From: Pandoraea sp. PE-S2T-3
Lineage (GTDB): Bacteria > Pseudomonadota > Gammaproteobacteria > Burkholderiales > Burkholderiaceae
Assembly: GCF_002179965.1 (NCBI RefSeq)
Contig: NZ_NGUQ01000018.1
Span: 124,001-188,000, forward strand
Length of the DNA: 64,000 bases
Direction of reading: 5' to 3'
The notes beneath the pieces were generated by a model. That model was not told the DNA's origin. It did not search any database and saw only the letters and a program-made list of their open reading frames with translations. The translations under genes and the position numbers were made by a program. Of the stretch, positions 18,840 through 27,973 are shown in pieces. Within the stretch, counting starts at the first letter, position 1. Every line of letters starts with the position of its first letter.

Positions 18840-19550
18840 TCAAACCACGCGAGGATCCACGCGATCGGTCGAATTGCCCTCGGCCGGCTTATCGTTGATC
18901 TCGTCGCGCACGGCATCATCCAGATGTGTGACGTCGCCCCAACTCAACACCTGCCAATGCTCGCCATCGAACGCGATGCGGTTCACGCTCGCATTGAGTA
19001 GCGGGTACGAGCGCGGCGCGGACAGATCCAACCCTGTGGCCAGCCGGTAGCAGCAGTCAAGCACGCCGCCATGTGCCACCAGCGCCAGATGCTGCCCTTC
19101 GTAGTCGCGCACCAATTGGCGGACGAAATCGGTAATGCGTGTGTAGAAACCGCGCGTCGACTCACCGCCCGGGATGGTGAAATCCGGATCGCGGGTCTGC
19201 CATCGCACATAGTCCTGCGGAAATTGCGCCTGAATGTCGTCGGGCGTGCGCGTCTCGAACGCACCGTAGTGCCGTTCGCGCAAGTTAGCCGTGCGCACCA
19301 GCGGCAGCCCACAGGCCTTTGCCACCGGCTCGGCCGTCTGCACCGCGCGCTGCAAGTCGCTCGTCAGCACCTGATCGAATACGTGACCTTGCGCCGCAAC
19401 TTCACGCGCCACGCGTGCACCCAATCGCACGGCCTGATGCTCGCCCTCGGCGGAGAGCGGAATGTCGGTATGCCCCTGAATGCGCTTCACGCGGTTCCAG
19501 TCGGTCTCGCCATGGCGAATCAGGGTCAGCGTCGTTGTCTTGCCAGTCAT
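18840..19550 (-). CDS. Histidine phosphatase family protein (GpmB-like)
   Basis: A 236-residue phosphoglycerate-mutase-like phosphatase. The phosphohistidine motif is LIRHGETDWN (about residues 10-19), with the second arginine in TSDLQRAVQTAEP, a glutamate in LRERHYGAFE and the second catalytic histidine in VAHGGVLD. The family includes cofactor-dependent mutases, but these short forms are mostly phosphatases (GpmB, CobC, PhoE), so the substrate is uncertain. It is convergent with the oxygenase gene. The gap upstream contains a short GGTCTGCG-type triplicate near 19590. Confidence 0.85.
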   Translation of the reverse strand: MTGKTTTLTLIRHGETDWNRVKRIQGHTDIPLSAEGEHQAVRLGARVAREVAAQGHVFDQVLTSDLQRAVQTAEPVAKACGLPLVRTANLRERHYGAFETRTPDDIQAQFPQDYVRWQTRDPDFTIPGGESTRGFYTRITDFVRQLVRDYEGQHLALVAHGGVLDCCYRLATGLDLSAPRSYPLLNASVNRIAFDGEHWQVLSWGDVTHLDDAVRDEINDKPAEGNSTDRVDPRVV

Positions 19551-19665
19551 TCTGAGAATTACGTTCGTGCGCGATTGCGCGAAGGTCTGCGAGGGTCTGC
19601 GGGGATCTGCCGGTGCAACGGACGGAGCAACCTCGCCCCATCCGCCCTCACGAGTGACTCACCCG

Positions 19666-20292
19666 TTATGCCGCCTTCGGGTTGAGGGTGTAGGTACCGG
19701 TCACGCTTGCTTTGCCGAGCACATGCGACTGAATCGCATGGACGACGTCGTCACCGCCAAAGCGGCCGTCGAGCGGCACGCGTGCAACGTCGAGCGCATA
19801 CACGGTGAAGTGATAGTGGTGAACGATCGTATCGTTCCACGGCGGGCACGGGCCGTCGTAGCCGTAGTAGTCGCCCTTCATGCTTTCGTCGCCAGCGAAC
19901 CACGCGGTGTAGTCGTTGACGCCGTGACGCATGCCGTCGAGCGCGTCCGGGCCGAACTTGCCGCGCGGCGTGACGTGATTGCTATGGCTGGCGGCCGGGA
20001 CTTCGTTGACCGATGCCGGTACGTCGACCAGCACCCAGTGATAGAAGTCGACGCGCGACAGATCGGCCGGCACTTCGCGGCCTTCCTTGTTGACGTCATC
20101 GCCCTGGCTCGGCACGTCGCTGTCGGTACAGATCACGACAAACGAACGCGTGCCCGCAGGCACGTCAGACCACGCCAGATGCGGATTCTTGTTTTGCGAC
20201 AGCGCCACGTGCGACTGCGCGTCCGGCTTACCGAACGCAAACTGTGCATCTATCGCCGCATTGTCGGCGAACGAGTCACTCCAGACTTTCAT
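19666..20292 (-). CDS. YbhB/YbcL family (PEBP, Raf kinase inhibitor-like) protein
   Basis: A 208-residue phosphatidylethanolamine-binding-like protein. Family features are the NPHLAWSDVPAGTRSFVVIC strand region (shown in part), DSDVPSQ, the FYHWVLVDVP strand with ligand-pocket histidine, YDGPCPPWND and HHYHFTVYAL. No signal peptide is seen, so it is likely cytoplasmic. Bacterial members have no settled function. It lies downstream of dtd on the same strand with an 81-base gap. Confidence 0.9.
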   Translation of the reverse strand: MKVWSDSFADNAAIDAQFAFGKPDAQSHVALSQNKNPHLAWSDVPAGTRSFVVICTDSDVPSQGDDVNKEGREVPADLSRVDFYHWVLVDVPASVNEVPAASHSNHVTPRGKFGPDALDGMRHGVNDYTAWFAGDESMKGDYYGYDGPCPPWNDTIVHHYHFTVYALDVARVPLDGRFGGDDVVHAIQSHVLGKASVTGTYTLNPKAA

Positions 20293-20373
20293 CAGCTTCT
20301 CCCTTGCGATGTCATTTCAAAACCCAACGACGGTATCACACCGTCGAGTATCGCGTGAGATGCCAAGTCTGAA

Positions 20374-20841
20374 TTACACGCCTTCGGGACGCGTTTGCAG
20401 CCAGAACGTGACGGGGCCGTCGTTGACGAGAGAGACACGCATATGCGCGCCGAATTCGCCCGTCTCCACCTGCGGATGACGCGCACGCGCCTGCGTCACG
20501 AAGTGGTCGAACAGCCGCTGACCGTCGGCCGGGCTCGCTGCCGGCGTAAAGCTCGGACGCGTGCCGCTGTTGGTATCGGCCGCCAGCGTGAACTGCGAGA
20601 CGAGCAGCAGCCCGCCCGCCAGTCCGTTGCCGTCCAGGCTGCTCACGCTGCGATTCATCTTGCCCGCATCGTCGGAAAAGACGCGATAGCCGAGCAGCTT
20701 CGTGAGCAGTTTGTCCGCACTCGCCTCGGTGTCGCCGCGCTCCGCGCAGACCAGCGCCAGCAGGCCCGGCCCGATGGCGCCCACGGTGCGGCCATCGACC
20801 GTCACCGCAGCTTCCAGTACGCGTTGAATGAGCGCGATCAT
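20374..20841 (-). CDS. dtd: D-aminoacyl-tRNA deacylase
   Basis: Dtd hydrolyses D-aminoacyl-tRNAs (and glycyl-tRNA-Ala), a proofreading step in translation. The 155-residue protein contains both catalytic motifs, SQFTLAAD (SQxTL) and [14 protein letters not shown] (NxGPxT-type, with SGTRPSF), plus [12 protein letters not shown] near the end. It lies 30 bp downstream of tyrS. The pairing makes functional sense, since Tyr-tRNA synthetase is prone to charging D-tyrosine. Confidence 0.95.
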   Translation of the reverse strand: MIALIQRVLEAAVTVDGRTVGAIGPGLLALVCAERGDTEASADKLLTKLLGYRVFSDDAGKMNRSVSSLDGNGLAGGLLLVSQFTLAADTNSGTRPSFTPAASPADGQRLFDHFVTQARARHPQVETGEFGAHMRVSLVNDGPVTFWLQTRPEGV

Positions 20842-20871
20842 GAGAGGTGAATTTGCGTCGTGCCGAGGTGA

Positions 20872-22116
20872 TTACGCCAGCGTGACGCGGGCGAAGCGGC
20901 GCTTGCCGACTTGCACCACGTACGTGCCGGCGTCGATCTTCGCGCCCTTGTCGGACACCACTTCGCCATCGACACGCACACCGCCCTGTTCAATATTGCG
21001 GTTGGCTTCCGAGGTCGACGGCACGAGGCCCGCCTGCTTGAGCAGTTGGGCGATGCCCAGCGGGGCGCCATCGAGGGAAACTTCCGGAATATCGTCCGGC
21101 ACGCCGCCCTTGGCGCGCGCGTTGAAGTCTTCGAGCGCGCGCTCGGCATCGGCCTGCGAGTGGAAGCGGGCAACGATTTCCTGCGCGAGCAGCACCTTCA
21201 CGTCGCGCGGGTTGCGCCCGCCGTCGACGTCCTGCTTCAGTTGCGCAATCTCTTCGAGCGTGCGGAACGACAGCAGCTCGTAGTAGCGCCACATCAGGTC
21301 GTCGGAGATGCTCATCAGCTTGCCGAACATCTCGCTCGGCTTTTCGCTGATGCCGATGTAGTTGCCCTTGGACTTCGACATCTTCTCGACGCCATCGAGC
21401 CCGACGAGCAGCGGCATCGTCAGAATGCACTGCGGCTCCTGACCGTACTGCTTTTGCAGCTCACGGCCCACCAGCAGGTTGAATTTCTGGTCGGTACCGC
21501 CCAGTTCCAGATCCGACTCCAGCGCCACCGAATCGTAGCCCTGCATGAGCGGGTACAGAAACTCGTGAATCGCGATCGGCACACCGCCCTGAAAGCGCTT
21601 GGTGAAGTCTTCACGCTCCAGCATGCGCGCCATCGTGTAGCGCGACGCGAGCTTGATCATGCCGTCGGCGCCGAGCTTCATCGACCATTCGCTGTTGTAG
21701 CGAATCTCGGTCTTGCTGCGATCGAGCACCAGCGCGGCCTGTTCGAAGTAGGTCTTGGCGTTCGCCTCGATCTGCTCGCGCGTGAGCGGCGGGCGCGTGC
21801 TGTTGCGGCCCGACGGGTCGCCGATCAGCGAGGTGAAGTCGCCGATCAGGAAAATGACCGTATGGCCCAGATCCTGCAACTGGCGCATCTTGTTGAGCAC
21901 CACCGTGTGGCCGATGTGGATATCCGGCGCCGTCGGGTCCAGACCCAGCTTGATGCGCAACGGCTTGCCCGTGGCTTCGCTGCGCGCCAGTTTCTGAAGG
22001 AACTCCTCCTCCACCAGCAGCTCGTCGCAGCCGCGCTTGGCGATCGCCATAGCGGCCCGCGTGGCGTCAGTCACTGGGTACGTCTTTTCCGGGGTGAGTG
22101 TGTGTTCACTTGTCAT
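20872..22116 (-). CDS. tyrS: Tyrosyl-tRNA synthetase
   Basis: A 414-residue class I synthetase. The HIGH motif is in [10 protein letters not shown] and KMSKS is in [11 protein letters not shown]-terminal S4-like RNA-binding domain (about 350-414) contains [13 protein letters not shown]. Size and layout fit the TyrRS subclass in which the HIGH region reads HIGH rather than HVGH. It heads a tyrS-dtd unit and is divergent from the M23 peptidase gene across a 176-base region. Confidence 0.96.
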   Translation of the reverse strand: MTSEHTLTPEKTYPVTDATRAAMAIAKRGCDELLVEEEFLQKLARSEATGKPLRIKLGLDPTAPDIHIGHTVVLNKMRQLQDLGHTVIFLIGDFTSLIGDPSGRNSTRPPLTREQIEANAKTYFEQAALVLDRSKTEIRYNSEWSMKLGADGMIKLASRYTMARMLEREDFTKRFQGGVPIAIHEFLYPLMQGYDSVALESDLELGGTDQKFNLLVGRELQKQYGQEPQCILTMPLLVGLDGVEKMSKSKGNYIGISEKPSEMFGKLMSISDDLMWRYYELLSFRTLEEIAQLKQDVDGGRNPRDVKVLLAQEIVARFHSQADAERALEDFNARAKGGVPDDIPEVSLDGAPLGIAQLLKQAGLVPSTSEANRNIEQGGVRVDGEVVSDKGAKIDAGTYVVQVGKRRFARVTLA

Positions 22117-22174
22117 AACTTCATTGTCCAGACTGCGTTAGGATTTCCCCCAACGCAAGAGATGTTGGCGCGTC

Positions 22175-22183
22175 TGCTATAAT
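22175..22183 (+). promoter_or_regulatory. Extended -10 promoter for the M23 peptidase gene
   Basis: TGCTATAAT (TGn plus a perfect TATAAT at 22178-22183) lies about 110 bp upstream of the ATG at 22293. No good -35 is at 17 bp, as allowed for extended -10 promoters. Confidence 0.6.
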
Positions 22184-22292
22184 CGCCGCTCAATTCTCGG
22201 CTCGGGCCAAGGCGCCGCCGGGTTGCCGGAAGGCAATTCGAAGCGTGTCGCTCCGCCCGGGCTTTTTCGTAAGTTGCGCAGAATTTTACGTG

Positions 22293-23663
22293 ATGTGGCC
22301 AAAACTCCGTGATTTTTTTGCGCGTGAACTGCTGACCCTGATTGATCCCACGCAGCCGAAGCACCGTCGAAGAAAGGTGCAAATCGTGGCGACGGTCGGT
22401 TCGGCCCTGACGTTGGGAATGGTGACCGCATTCGGCGTGGCCCCCATGGTGCCGGACTCGGCACGCAATGGTGCCAGCATCACGCTGCCGCTCACCTTCC
22501 CCGATCTGGCCCGACAAATCCAGCAGCTCGACGCGCAATCCCAGACCTTCATCCATCAAGTGGCGCTGCGGCGCGGCGAGACGCTTGGCGACATGCTTTC
22601 ACGGCTGTCGATCCAGGACCCTGCTGCCGAGCGCTTCATCCGTGAGAATGCCGTCGCACGGCGTCTCATCGGCGTGCCCGCCGGTCAGGTCGTTCAGGCC
22701 GAAACCGACGACGACGGCAAGCTCGTTACGCTCTCCACCCTGATCTCGTCCGGCACGGCCAACGCCCAGCAGCTCGTGATCGAGCGCAATGACGCCGGCA
22801 AGCTGCGCGCCCGCATGGAACAGCTCGCGAACGACACCGAGTGGTCCATGCGCTCGGGTGCCATCGCCGGCAACTTCTTCACGGCCATGGACGACGCGGG
22901 CGTGCCCGACGCCGTGGTCGCGCAGATGGTCAACATCTTCTCCGGTGTGATCAACTTCCAGCGCGACGTGCGCCGGGGCGACCGGTTCCGGCTCGTGTAC
23001 GAAGTGGTCAAGCAGCAAGACCGCACCGTGCGCACCGGCCGCATTCTCGCCATCGAGTTCATCAATCAGGGCAAGACGCATCAGGCCATCTGGTACGCGG
23101 ACCCGCAAGGCAACACCGACGGCGCGTATTACGGCTTCGACGGACGCAACCTCAAGCAGGCTTTCCTGCGCACGCCGGTCGAGTTCTCGCGGATTTCGTC
23201 GGCATTCGGCGGCCGTGAGCATCCATTCCAGCATCAGTGGAAGAAGCACGAAGGCGTCGATCTTGCCGCCCCGGTCGGCACGCGCGTGTTTGCTGCGGGC
23301 GACGGCGTGGTGAAATTCGTCGGCAAGCAGAACGGCTACGGCAACCTGATCGAGATCAACCACGCTGGCGACTATCAGACGCGCTACGCCCACCTGTCGG
23401 GCTTTAGCTCGGGCTTGAAACCGGGGGCGCGCGTCACGCAGGGTCAGGTCATCGGCTTTGTCGGCCAGACGGGCTGGGCAACCGGTCCGCATCTGCATTA
23501 CGAACTGCGCTACAAGAACGTGCCGCGCAATCCGTTTGCCACCGATGTGGCCGCCGTCGCACCGCTCTCGGGCCCGCGCCTGAAGCTCTTCGACATGTAT
23601 GCCGCCAACCTTCTCAAGCGCATCGATCTGATGCGCACCGTGCAGGTCGCCGAGCGCGACTAA
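22293..23663 (+). CDS. M23 family murein DD-endopeptidase (MepM-like)
   Basis: A 456-residue envelope protein. An N-terminal basic region (KHRRRKVQI) and hydrophobic segment (about residues 34-55) act as a membrane anchor or signal. A LysM/OapA-like domain follows with RRGETLGDML. The C-terminal peptidase M23 domain (about 315-420) has the zinc ligands in KKHEGVDLAAPVG (HxxxD) and HLHYELR (HxH). MepM cleaves crosslinks so that new peptidoglycan can be inserted. The ATG at 22293 (MWPKLRDFF) is preferred over 22245. It is followed by anmK, a muropeptide-recycling gene, on the same strand. Confidence 0.9.
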   Translation: MWPKLRDFFARELLTLIDPTQPKHRRRKVQIVATVGSALTLGMVTAFGVAPMVPDSARNGASITLPLTFPDLARQIQQLDAQSQTFIHQVALRRGETLGDMLSRLSIQDPAAERFIRENAVARRLIGVPAGQVVQAETDDDGKLVTLSTLISSGTANAQQLVIERNDAGKLRARMEQLANDTEWSMRSGAIAGNFFTAMDDAGVPDAVVAQMVNIFSGVINFQRDVRRGDRFRLVYEVVKQQDRTVRTGRILAIEFINQGKTHQAIWYADPQGNTDGAYYGFDGRNLKQAFLRTPVEFSRISSAFGGREHPFQHQWKKHEGVDLAAPVGTRVFAAGDGVVKFVGKQNGYGNLIEINHAGDYQTRYAHLSGFSSGLKPGARVTQGQVIGFVGQTGWATGPHLHYELRYKNVPRNPFATDVAAVAPLSGPRLKLFDMYAANLLKRIDLMRTVQVAERD

Positions 23664-23678
23664 GGTATGCTGGAGGCC

Positions 23679-23735
23679 GCACCGGCGGGCGATGACGTGC
23701 GAAATGTAGGATTCGCGCGCGTCGCCCGCCGGTGC
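23679..23735. repeat. 14-bp perfect inverted repeat between M23 gene and anmK
   Basis: GCACCGGCGGGCGA (23679-23692) is inverted at 23722-23735, separated by 29 bases. In the mRNA it would fold as a very stable stem directly after the M23 stop codon. No U-run follows, so it is not a standard terminator. Confidence 0.65.
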
Positions 23736-23776
23736 GAGAAGTTTCCCGGCTCCCCTCGAACGTCTGCGCTCCGCTC

Positions 23777-24934
23777 ATGACCGACACCGCTTCCCAAGGC
23801 GCCCATCCGGCCGCCGCTGCTGCAACTTCCCACTTCATCGGTCTTATGTCCGGCACCAGCCTCGATGGTGTCGACGGTGTACTCGTTGCGTCTCCCGGAG
23901 GCCACGTGCTTGCCGAAGCGTACGTCCCCTTTCCGGCGGAATTGCGCGAGACGCTCATGGTGCTGCAAGCGCCGTCGGAGAACGAATTACACAGGGAAGC
24001 ACTGGCCGCGAATGCGCTCGCACGGCATTACGCCGATTGCGTGAAAGCACTCCTCGCGAGCGCCGGGTTACCTGCGGCGGCGATCACCGCGGTGGGCGCG
24101 CATGGACAGACCATTCGCCACCGTCCCGGCGAATTTGACGGTGTGGGTTACACGCGTCAATTGAATGCGCCCGCCTTGATTGCAGAACTGACCGGCATCG
24201 ACGTGGTTGCGGACATTCGCAGCCGCGACGTCGCTGCCGGCGGCCAAGGGGCACCGCTGGTGCCCGCCTACCATCAGGCGAAGTTCTCGGACGCGAGTGA
24301 GTCCCGCGTCGTGTGCAACCTCGGCGGCATCAGCAATGTGACGATTTTGCCCGCGGCGGCATTGGGCAAGCCGGTGACCGGTTTCGATTGCGGCCCCGGC
24401 AATGCACTGCTCGACGGTTGGGCCGCACGGCATCTTGGCAAGACCTATGACGATGGCGGTGCATGGGGTGCCAGCGGACGCGTCGACGATGCCCTGCTCG
24501 CCGCACTGCTGAGCGAACCCTATTTCACACAAACTCCCCCCAAGAGCACCGGGCGCGACCTGTTTCACGCGGCATGGCTGGATGCCCATCTGGCGGCCTT
24601 CCCCGGCATTGCGCCGGTCGATGTTCAGGCGACACTGGTCGCGCTCACGGCCCAATGCGTGGCCGACGACGTGCTTCGCTATGCACCGGACTGCAAGGGC
24701 TTCTACGCCTGCGGTGGCGGCACGCGTAATCAGGCGCTGATGCAGGCGATTGCCGCCCGCCTGCCGGGAATGACGGTCACGACGACGGATGCGCTCGGCG
24801 TGCCGCCGAATCAGGTCGAAGCGCTCGCCTTCGCGTGGCTGGCTGAGCGGTGTCTGGCGCGCCTGCCGGGCAATCTGCCATCGGTCACTGGCGCTGCCGG
24901 CCCGCGCGTTCTCGGGGCGATCTACCCCCGCTGA
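23777..24934 (+). CDS. anmK: Anhydro-N-acetylmuramic acid kinase
   Basis: AnmK opens and phosphorylates 1,6-anhydro-MurNAc to MurNAc-6-phosphate, recycling cell-wall fragments. The 385-residue protein has [15 protein letters not shown] near the N-terminus, [30 protein letters not shown] and [11 protein letters not shown], all diagnostic. The ATG at 23777 begins MTDTASQG with a low-complexity lead of about 20 residues; the 15 upstream in-frame codons were dropped. Context with the M23 endopeptidase fits wall turnover and recycling. Confidence 0.95.
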   Translation: MTDTASQGAHPAAAAATSHFIGLMSGTSLDGVDGVLVASPGGHVLAEAYVPFPAELRETLMVLQAPSENELHREALAANALARHYADCVKALLASAGLPAAAITAVGAHGQTIRHRPGEFDGVGYTRQLNAPALIAELTGIDVVADIRSRDVAAGGQGAPLVPAYHQAKFSDASESRVVCNLGGISNVTILPAAALGKPVTGFDCGPGNALLDGWAARHLGKTYDDGGAWGASGRVDDALLAALLSEPYFTQTPPKSTGRDLFHAAWLDAHLAAFPGIAPVDVQATLVALTAQCVADDVLRYAPDCKGFYACGGGTRNQALMQAIAARLPGMTVTTTDALGVPPNQVEALAFAWLAERCLARLPGNLPSVTGAAGPRVLGAIYPR

Positions 24935-24987
24935 CGGGGATACGGCGGCGATACCGGCTGTTGAGATGAAGCAAACAACGCGCTAAC

Positions 24988-25016
24988 GAGAAAAGGGCCC
25001 TTGCGGGCCCTTTCTC
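24988..25016. terminator. Terminator between convergent anmK and erpA
   Basis: AAAGGGCCC (24992-25000) pairs with GGGCCCTTT (25005-25013) around a TTGC loop, flanked by A and T/C tracts. The symmetry suits both the plus-strand anmK and minus-strand erpA transcripts. Confidence 0.8.
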
Positions 25017-25046
25017 TTGATACTTCCGGTACTGCCGTCGTGTCGC

Positions 25047-25412
25047 TCAGACCGAGAACGACGAGCCGCAGCCACAAGTCGTGGAGGCGTTCGGGTTCTT
25101 GATCACGAACTGTGCGCCGTTAATGTCTTCCTTGTAGTCGATCTCGGCGCCCACCAGATACTGGTAGCTCATCGAGTCGATCAGCAGCGAGACTCCGTTC
25201 TTGTCGAGCACGGTGTCATCTTCGTTCACGTCTTCGTCGAAGGTGAAACCATACTGAAAGCCGGAGCAACCGCCACCCTGCACGAAAACGCGCAGTTTGA
25301 GTTCCGGGTTGCCTTCTTCGTCGATCAGTTGCTTGACCTTGTCCGCGGCGCTGTCCGTAAAGACCAGAAACGCGGGCATTTCCGTGACGGCGGCCTCAAG
25401 CGGTGCGTTCAT
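25047..25412 (-). CDS. erpA: Iron-sulfur cluster insertion protein ErpA
   Basis: A 121-residue A-type carrier that delivers Fe-S clusters to apo-proteins such as IspG/IspH. The three conserved cysteines are in [11 protein letters not shown] and the C-terminal TTCGCGSSF. It is downstream of argC, 97 bp apart, on the same strand. Other A-type carriers (IscA, SufA) look similar, but the sequence and location outside isc/suf clusters favour ErpA. Confidence 0.94.
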   Translation of the reverse strand: MNAPLEAAVTEMPAFLVFTDSAADKVKQLIDEEGNPELKLRVFVQGGGCSGFQYGFTFDEDVNEDDTVLDKNGVSLLIDSMSYQYLVGAEIDYKEDINGAQFVIKNPNASTTCGCGSSFSV

Positions 25413-25509
25413 CGCAAATCTCCATAATTCGGTTGGGTACCATTCTATTCCCTATTCCGAAATCGTGCCGACGGCAGAAAAATCAAGAGCTTAGGGACAA
25501 AAAATACCG

Positions 25510-26553
25510 TTACGGCAGTACGGGAATATGGGTCAGACCCATGTTCTCCGGCAGGCCGAACATCAGGTTCATACATTGCACGCCCTGACCGGACGCGCCC
25601 TTGACCAGGTTGTCCTCGACCACGAGGATGACCAGCGTGTCTTCGTTGCCCGGGCGATGCACCGCCACGCGCACGTAGTTCGAAGCACGCACCCAACGCG
25701 TTTCCGGCATCGAACCCGCCGGCAGCACGTCGACGAACGGCTCGTTCTCGTAATACGTTTCAAATAATTGCTGGAAATCGGTGTCGCGCGCTTCGGGCAG
25801 GATCGTCGCGTACAGCGTCGAATGAATGCCGCGAATCGTCGGCAGCAGGTGCGGCACGAACGTCAGGCCCACATCGTAGCCTGCAATCGCTTCGAGGCCC
25901 TGCTTGATTTCCGGATGGTGGCGATGGCCCTTCACGCCATACGCCTTGAAGTTGTCCAGCGTCTCGGCCAGGATCAGCGAGGTCTCGCCCTTGCGGCCGG
26001 CACCGCTGGCGCCCGACTTGGCGTCGGCGATCAGGTGCTTCGCATCGACCAGCTTGCGGCCACCGGCGAACAACGGCGCGTAGCCGAGTTGCACCGACGT
26101 CGGGTAGCAGCCCGGCAGGCCGATCACACGGGCCTGCTTGATCTGCTCGCGGTTGATTTCGGGCAGGCCATAAACGGCTTCTTCGAGAATATCCGGGCAG
26201 GCATGCGGCATGCCGTACCACTTCTCGAACGTGGCCGTGTCCTTGAGACGGAAGTCGGCGGCCAGGTCGATCACGCGCACGCCGGCAGCGAGCAACTCTC
26301 GCGCCTGCGCCATCGCCACACCGTGCGGGGTCGCAAAAAAGACCACGTCGCAATCGGTCAGACGGGCGTCATCGGGCGTGCAAAACGCCAGATCCACGCG
26401 GCCACGCAGGTTCGGATACATATCGGCGACCAGCGTACCTGCTTCCTTGCGCGAGGTAATCGCCGTCAATTGTGCTTCCGGGTGCTGCGCCAGCAAACGG
26501 AGCAGCTCCACACCGGTATAGCCGGTGCCGCCTACGATACCTACCTTGACCAT
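25510..26553 (-). CDS. argC: N-acetyl-gamma-glutamyl-phosphate reductase
   Basis: ArgC reduces N-acetylglutamyl phosphate to the semialdehyde in arginine biosynthesis. The 347-residue protein has an NADP-binding [13 protein letters not shown] at residues 5-17, the catalytic Cys149 in GLPGCYPT and the histidine region KGHRHHPEI. Length fits type 1 ArgC. It lies downstream of rpsI but is separated from it by an intrinsic terminator, so it should have its own promoter. Confidence 0.96.
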   Translation of the reverse strand: MVKVGIVGGTGYTGVELLRLLAQHPEAQLTAITSRKEAGTLVADMYPNLRGRVDLAFCTPDDARLTDCDVVFFATPHGVAMAQARELLAAGVRVIDLAADFRLKDTATFEKWYGMPHACPDILEEAVYGLPEINREQIKQARVIGLPGCYPTSVQLGYAPLFAGGRKLVDAKHLIADAKSGASGAGRKGETSLILAETLDNFKAYGVKGHRHHPEIKQGLEAIAGYDVGLTFVPHLLPTIRGIHSTLYATILPEARDTDFQQLFETYYENEPFVDVLPAGSMPETRWVRASNYVRVAVHRPGNEDTLVILVVEDNLVKGASGQGVQCMNLMFGLPENMGLTHIPVLP

Positions 26554-26650
26554 GTCCTACCCCAACGAAATTGGAAACGGGATTCTATCAAGCTTCGACG
26601 ACACGTGTGAGACGGCGCCGCACCCCGAAACATCACAAACCAAAAACATA

Positions 26651-26680
26651 AGAAAAAAGGCCGCGCGAGGCGGCCTTTTC
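26651..26680 (-). terminator. Intrinsic terminator of the rplM-rpsI operon
   Basis: AAAAGGCCGC (26655-26664) and GCGGCCTTTT (26670-26679) form a 10-bp stem. On the minus strand it is followed by a run of U. It lies 45 bp after rpsI. Confidence 0.92.
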
Positions 26681-26724
26681 TCCGGATCTGCCGAGTCGGC
26701 AGATGCCAACAAGCACTCGTGCGA

Positions 26725-27120
26725 TTAACGCTTCGAGAACTGTTTGCGACGGCGGGCCTTGTGCAGACCAACCTTCTTACGTTCGACTTCACGAGCATCG
26801 CGGGTAACGAAACCAGCGGTCGACAGCGACGGCTTGAGGGTCGCGTCGTAGTCGATCAGTGCACGCGTGATGCCGTGACGAACCGCACCGGCCTGACCCG
26901 TTTCACCACCGCCCGACACGTTGACTTTGATGTCGAACGTTTCAGCGTGGTTGGTCAGTTCGAGCGGCTGACGCACGATCATCAGCGACGTTTCGCGAGC
27001 GAAGTACTCTTTGATCGGCTTGCCATTGACGACGATGTCGCCCTTGCCAGCCTTGATGAACACACGAGCCACTGCGCTCTTGCGACGGCCCGTGCCGTAA
27101 TTCCAATCGTTTTTGAACAT
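26725..27120 (-). CDS. rpsI: 30S ribosomal protein S9
   Basis: S9 of the small-subunit head; its C-terminal tail reaches the P-site tRNA. The 131-residue sequence has [14 protein letters not shown] at the start, [15 protein letters not shown] in the middle and the basic tail [11 protein letters not shown]. It is 9 bp downstream of rplM, the universal L13-S9 pair. The N-terminus MFKNDWNYG is one residue longer than the common form. Confidence 0.98.
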   Translation of the reverse strand: MFKNDWNYGTGRRKSAVARVFIKAGKGDIVVNGKPIKEYFARETSLMIVRQPLELTNHAETFDIKVNVSGGGETGQAGAVRHGITRALIDYDATLKPSLSTAGFVTRDAREVERKKVGLHKARRRKQFSKR

Positions 27121-27129
27121 GGCTGGCCC

Positions 27130-27558
27130 TTAGATCTCGAGCGACTTCGGTTGCTGCGCTTCGTGCGGATGGTTACCGTCGGCGTAAACCTTCAGCTTCT
27201 TGATCATCGCGTAGCCCAGCGGACCCTTCGGCAGCATGCCCTTCACGGCTTTCTCGAGCGCACGGCCCGGGAAACGCTCTTGCATCTTGCCAAACGTGGT
27301 TTCGTAGATACCGCCCGGGTAACCCGTGTGACGGTAGTACTTCTTATCAGTTTGCTTTGCGCCCGTAACTTTCAGCTTGGCAGCATTGACGATGATGATG
27401 TAATCACCCGTGTCAACGTGCGGCGTGAATTCCGGTTTGTGCTTGCCGCGCAGACGGCGTGCCACTTCGCTGGCGACACGGCCGAGGACTTTGTCCGTCG
27501 CGTCAATCACAAACCATTCGCGCGTCACCTCTGCCGGCTTAGCGGAAAACGTCTTCAT
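27130..27558 (-). CDS. rplM: 50S ribosomal protein L13
   Basis: Early-assembly protein of the large subunit, 142 residues. It contains [27 protein letters not shown] and the L13 signature around [14 protein letters not shown]. The ATG at 27558 gives the normal [11 protein letters not shown] start; a 28-codon upstream extension was rejected. A TTTACC/TATAAT promoter lies about 155 bp upstream, leaving a leader long enough for autogenous control. Confidence 0.98.
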   Translation of the reverse strand: MKTFSAKPAEVTREWFVIDATDKVLGRVASEVARRLRGKHKPEFTPHVDTGDYIIIVNAAKLKVTGAKQTDKKYYRHTGYPGGIYETTFGKMQERFPGRALEKAVKGMLPKGPLGYAMIKKLKVYADGNHPHEAQQPKSLEI

Positions 27559-27711
27559 GATCGATCCAATTAAAAAACTGCTTGCCCCATAGACACCAAC
27601 TTCCTGCTTGTCTGCCGGCCGCGTCCTTGTGATTTGGGTCACATGGCGCAGTCCTGTGCTTGCAGGCTCTCCCTGATGCTTTTTCCGTGGGCATTTCCGG
27701 AAAAGCCGTTG

Positions 27712-27741
27712 ATTATACAGAAAAAACGACCGCCCGGTAAA
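27712..27741 (-). promoter_or_regulatory. rplM-rpsI promoter
   Basis: On the minus strand TTTACC (27736-27741) and a perfect TATAAT (27712-27717) are 18 bp apart. The expected start near 27705 gives a leader of about 147 nt before rplM. The sRNA terminator just upstream (27786-27818) insulates this promoter. Confidence 0.75.
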
Positions 27742-27785
27742 CGCGCTTAGGTAAACCGCCTTTTCGCAGCACTTTTCGGGGGCAC

Positions 27786-27818
27786 AAAAAAAAACCCGAA
27801 CCTCATTGGGTCCGGGTT
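27786..27818 (-). terminator. Intrinsic terminator of the candidate sRNA
   Basis: AACCCG (27793-27798) pairs with CGGGTT (27813-27818); inside, ACC pairs with GGT across one mismatch. On the minus strand nine T follow without a gap, a strong terminator with the long U-tail preferred by Hfq. Confidence 0.88.
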
Positions 27819-27883
27819 AAATCCACCAAAGGAGGAGGGTGGAGGAGACACTTGCAGAATTGCTGTGAAGCACAACAACCAAT
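27786..27883 (-). ncRNA. Candidate small RNA with anti-Shine-Dalgarno loop
   Basis: A free-standing transcription unit of about 98 nt between osmC and rplM. It has its own near-consensus promoter (27890-27918) and an intrinsic terminator (27786-27818). In the RNA, a 5' part with TGTGCTTCACA can form a small hairpin. Then comes TCTCCTCC, and then CCACC and GGTGG close a loop reading CTCCTCCTTT. Two C/U-rich segments thus mirror the ribosome-binding consensus GGAGGAG. This design is known from trans-acting sRNAs that block translation initiation, such as the CCUCCUCC RNAs of alpha-proteobacteria. Burkholderia ncS27 may be a relative; I could not test that. No ORF of note lies inside. Confidence 0.72.
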
Positions 27884-27889
27884 GACTGA

Positions 27890-27918
27890 AGTCTAGCAAA
27901 GCCGATGGTGCGTTGCAA
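27890..27918 (-). promoter_or_regulatory. Promoter of the candidate sRNA
   Basis: On the minus strand TTGCAA (27913-27918) and TAGACT (27890-27895) are exactly 17 bp apart, giving a start near 27883. The upstream DNA is AT-rich (UP-element-like) and holds an inverted repeat, listed separately. Confidence 0.7.
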
Positions 27919-27929
27919 GAAAATTTATA

Positions 27930-27973
27930 GTGCGAAATACAACACCACATTATGAAATTCTCAAAATTCGCAC
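27930..27973. promoter_or_regulatory. Inverted half-sites upstream of the sRNA promoter
   Basis: GTGCGAA at 27930-27936 is repeated inverted as TTCGCAC at 27967-27973, 37 bp centre to centre. The nearer copy is 11 bp above the -35 of the sRNA promoter, a usual place for an activator. Confidence 0.4.
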
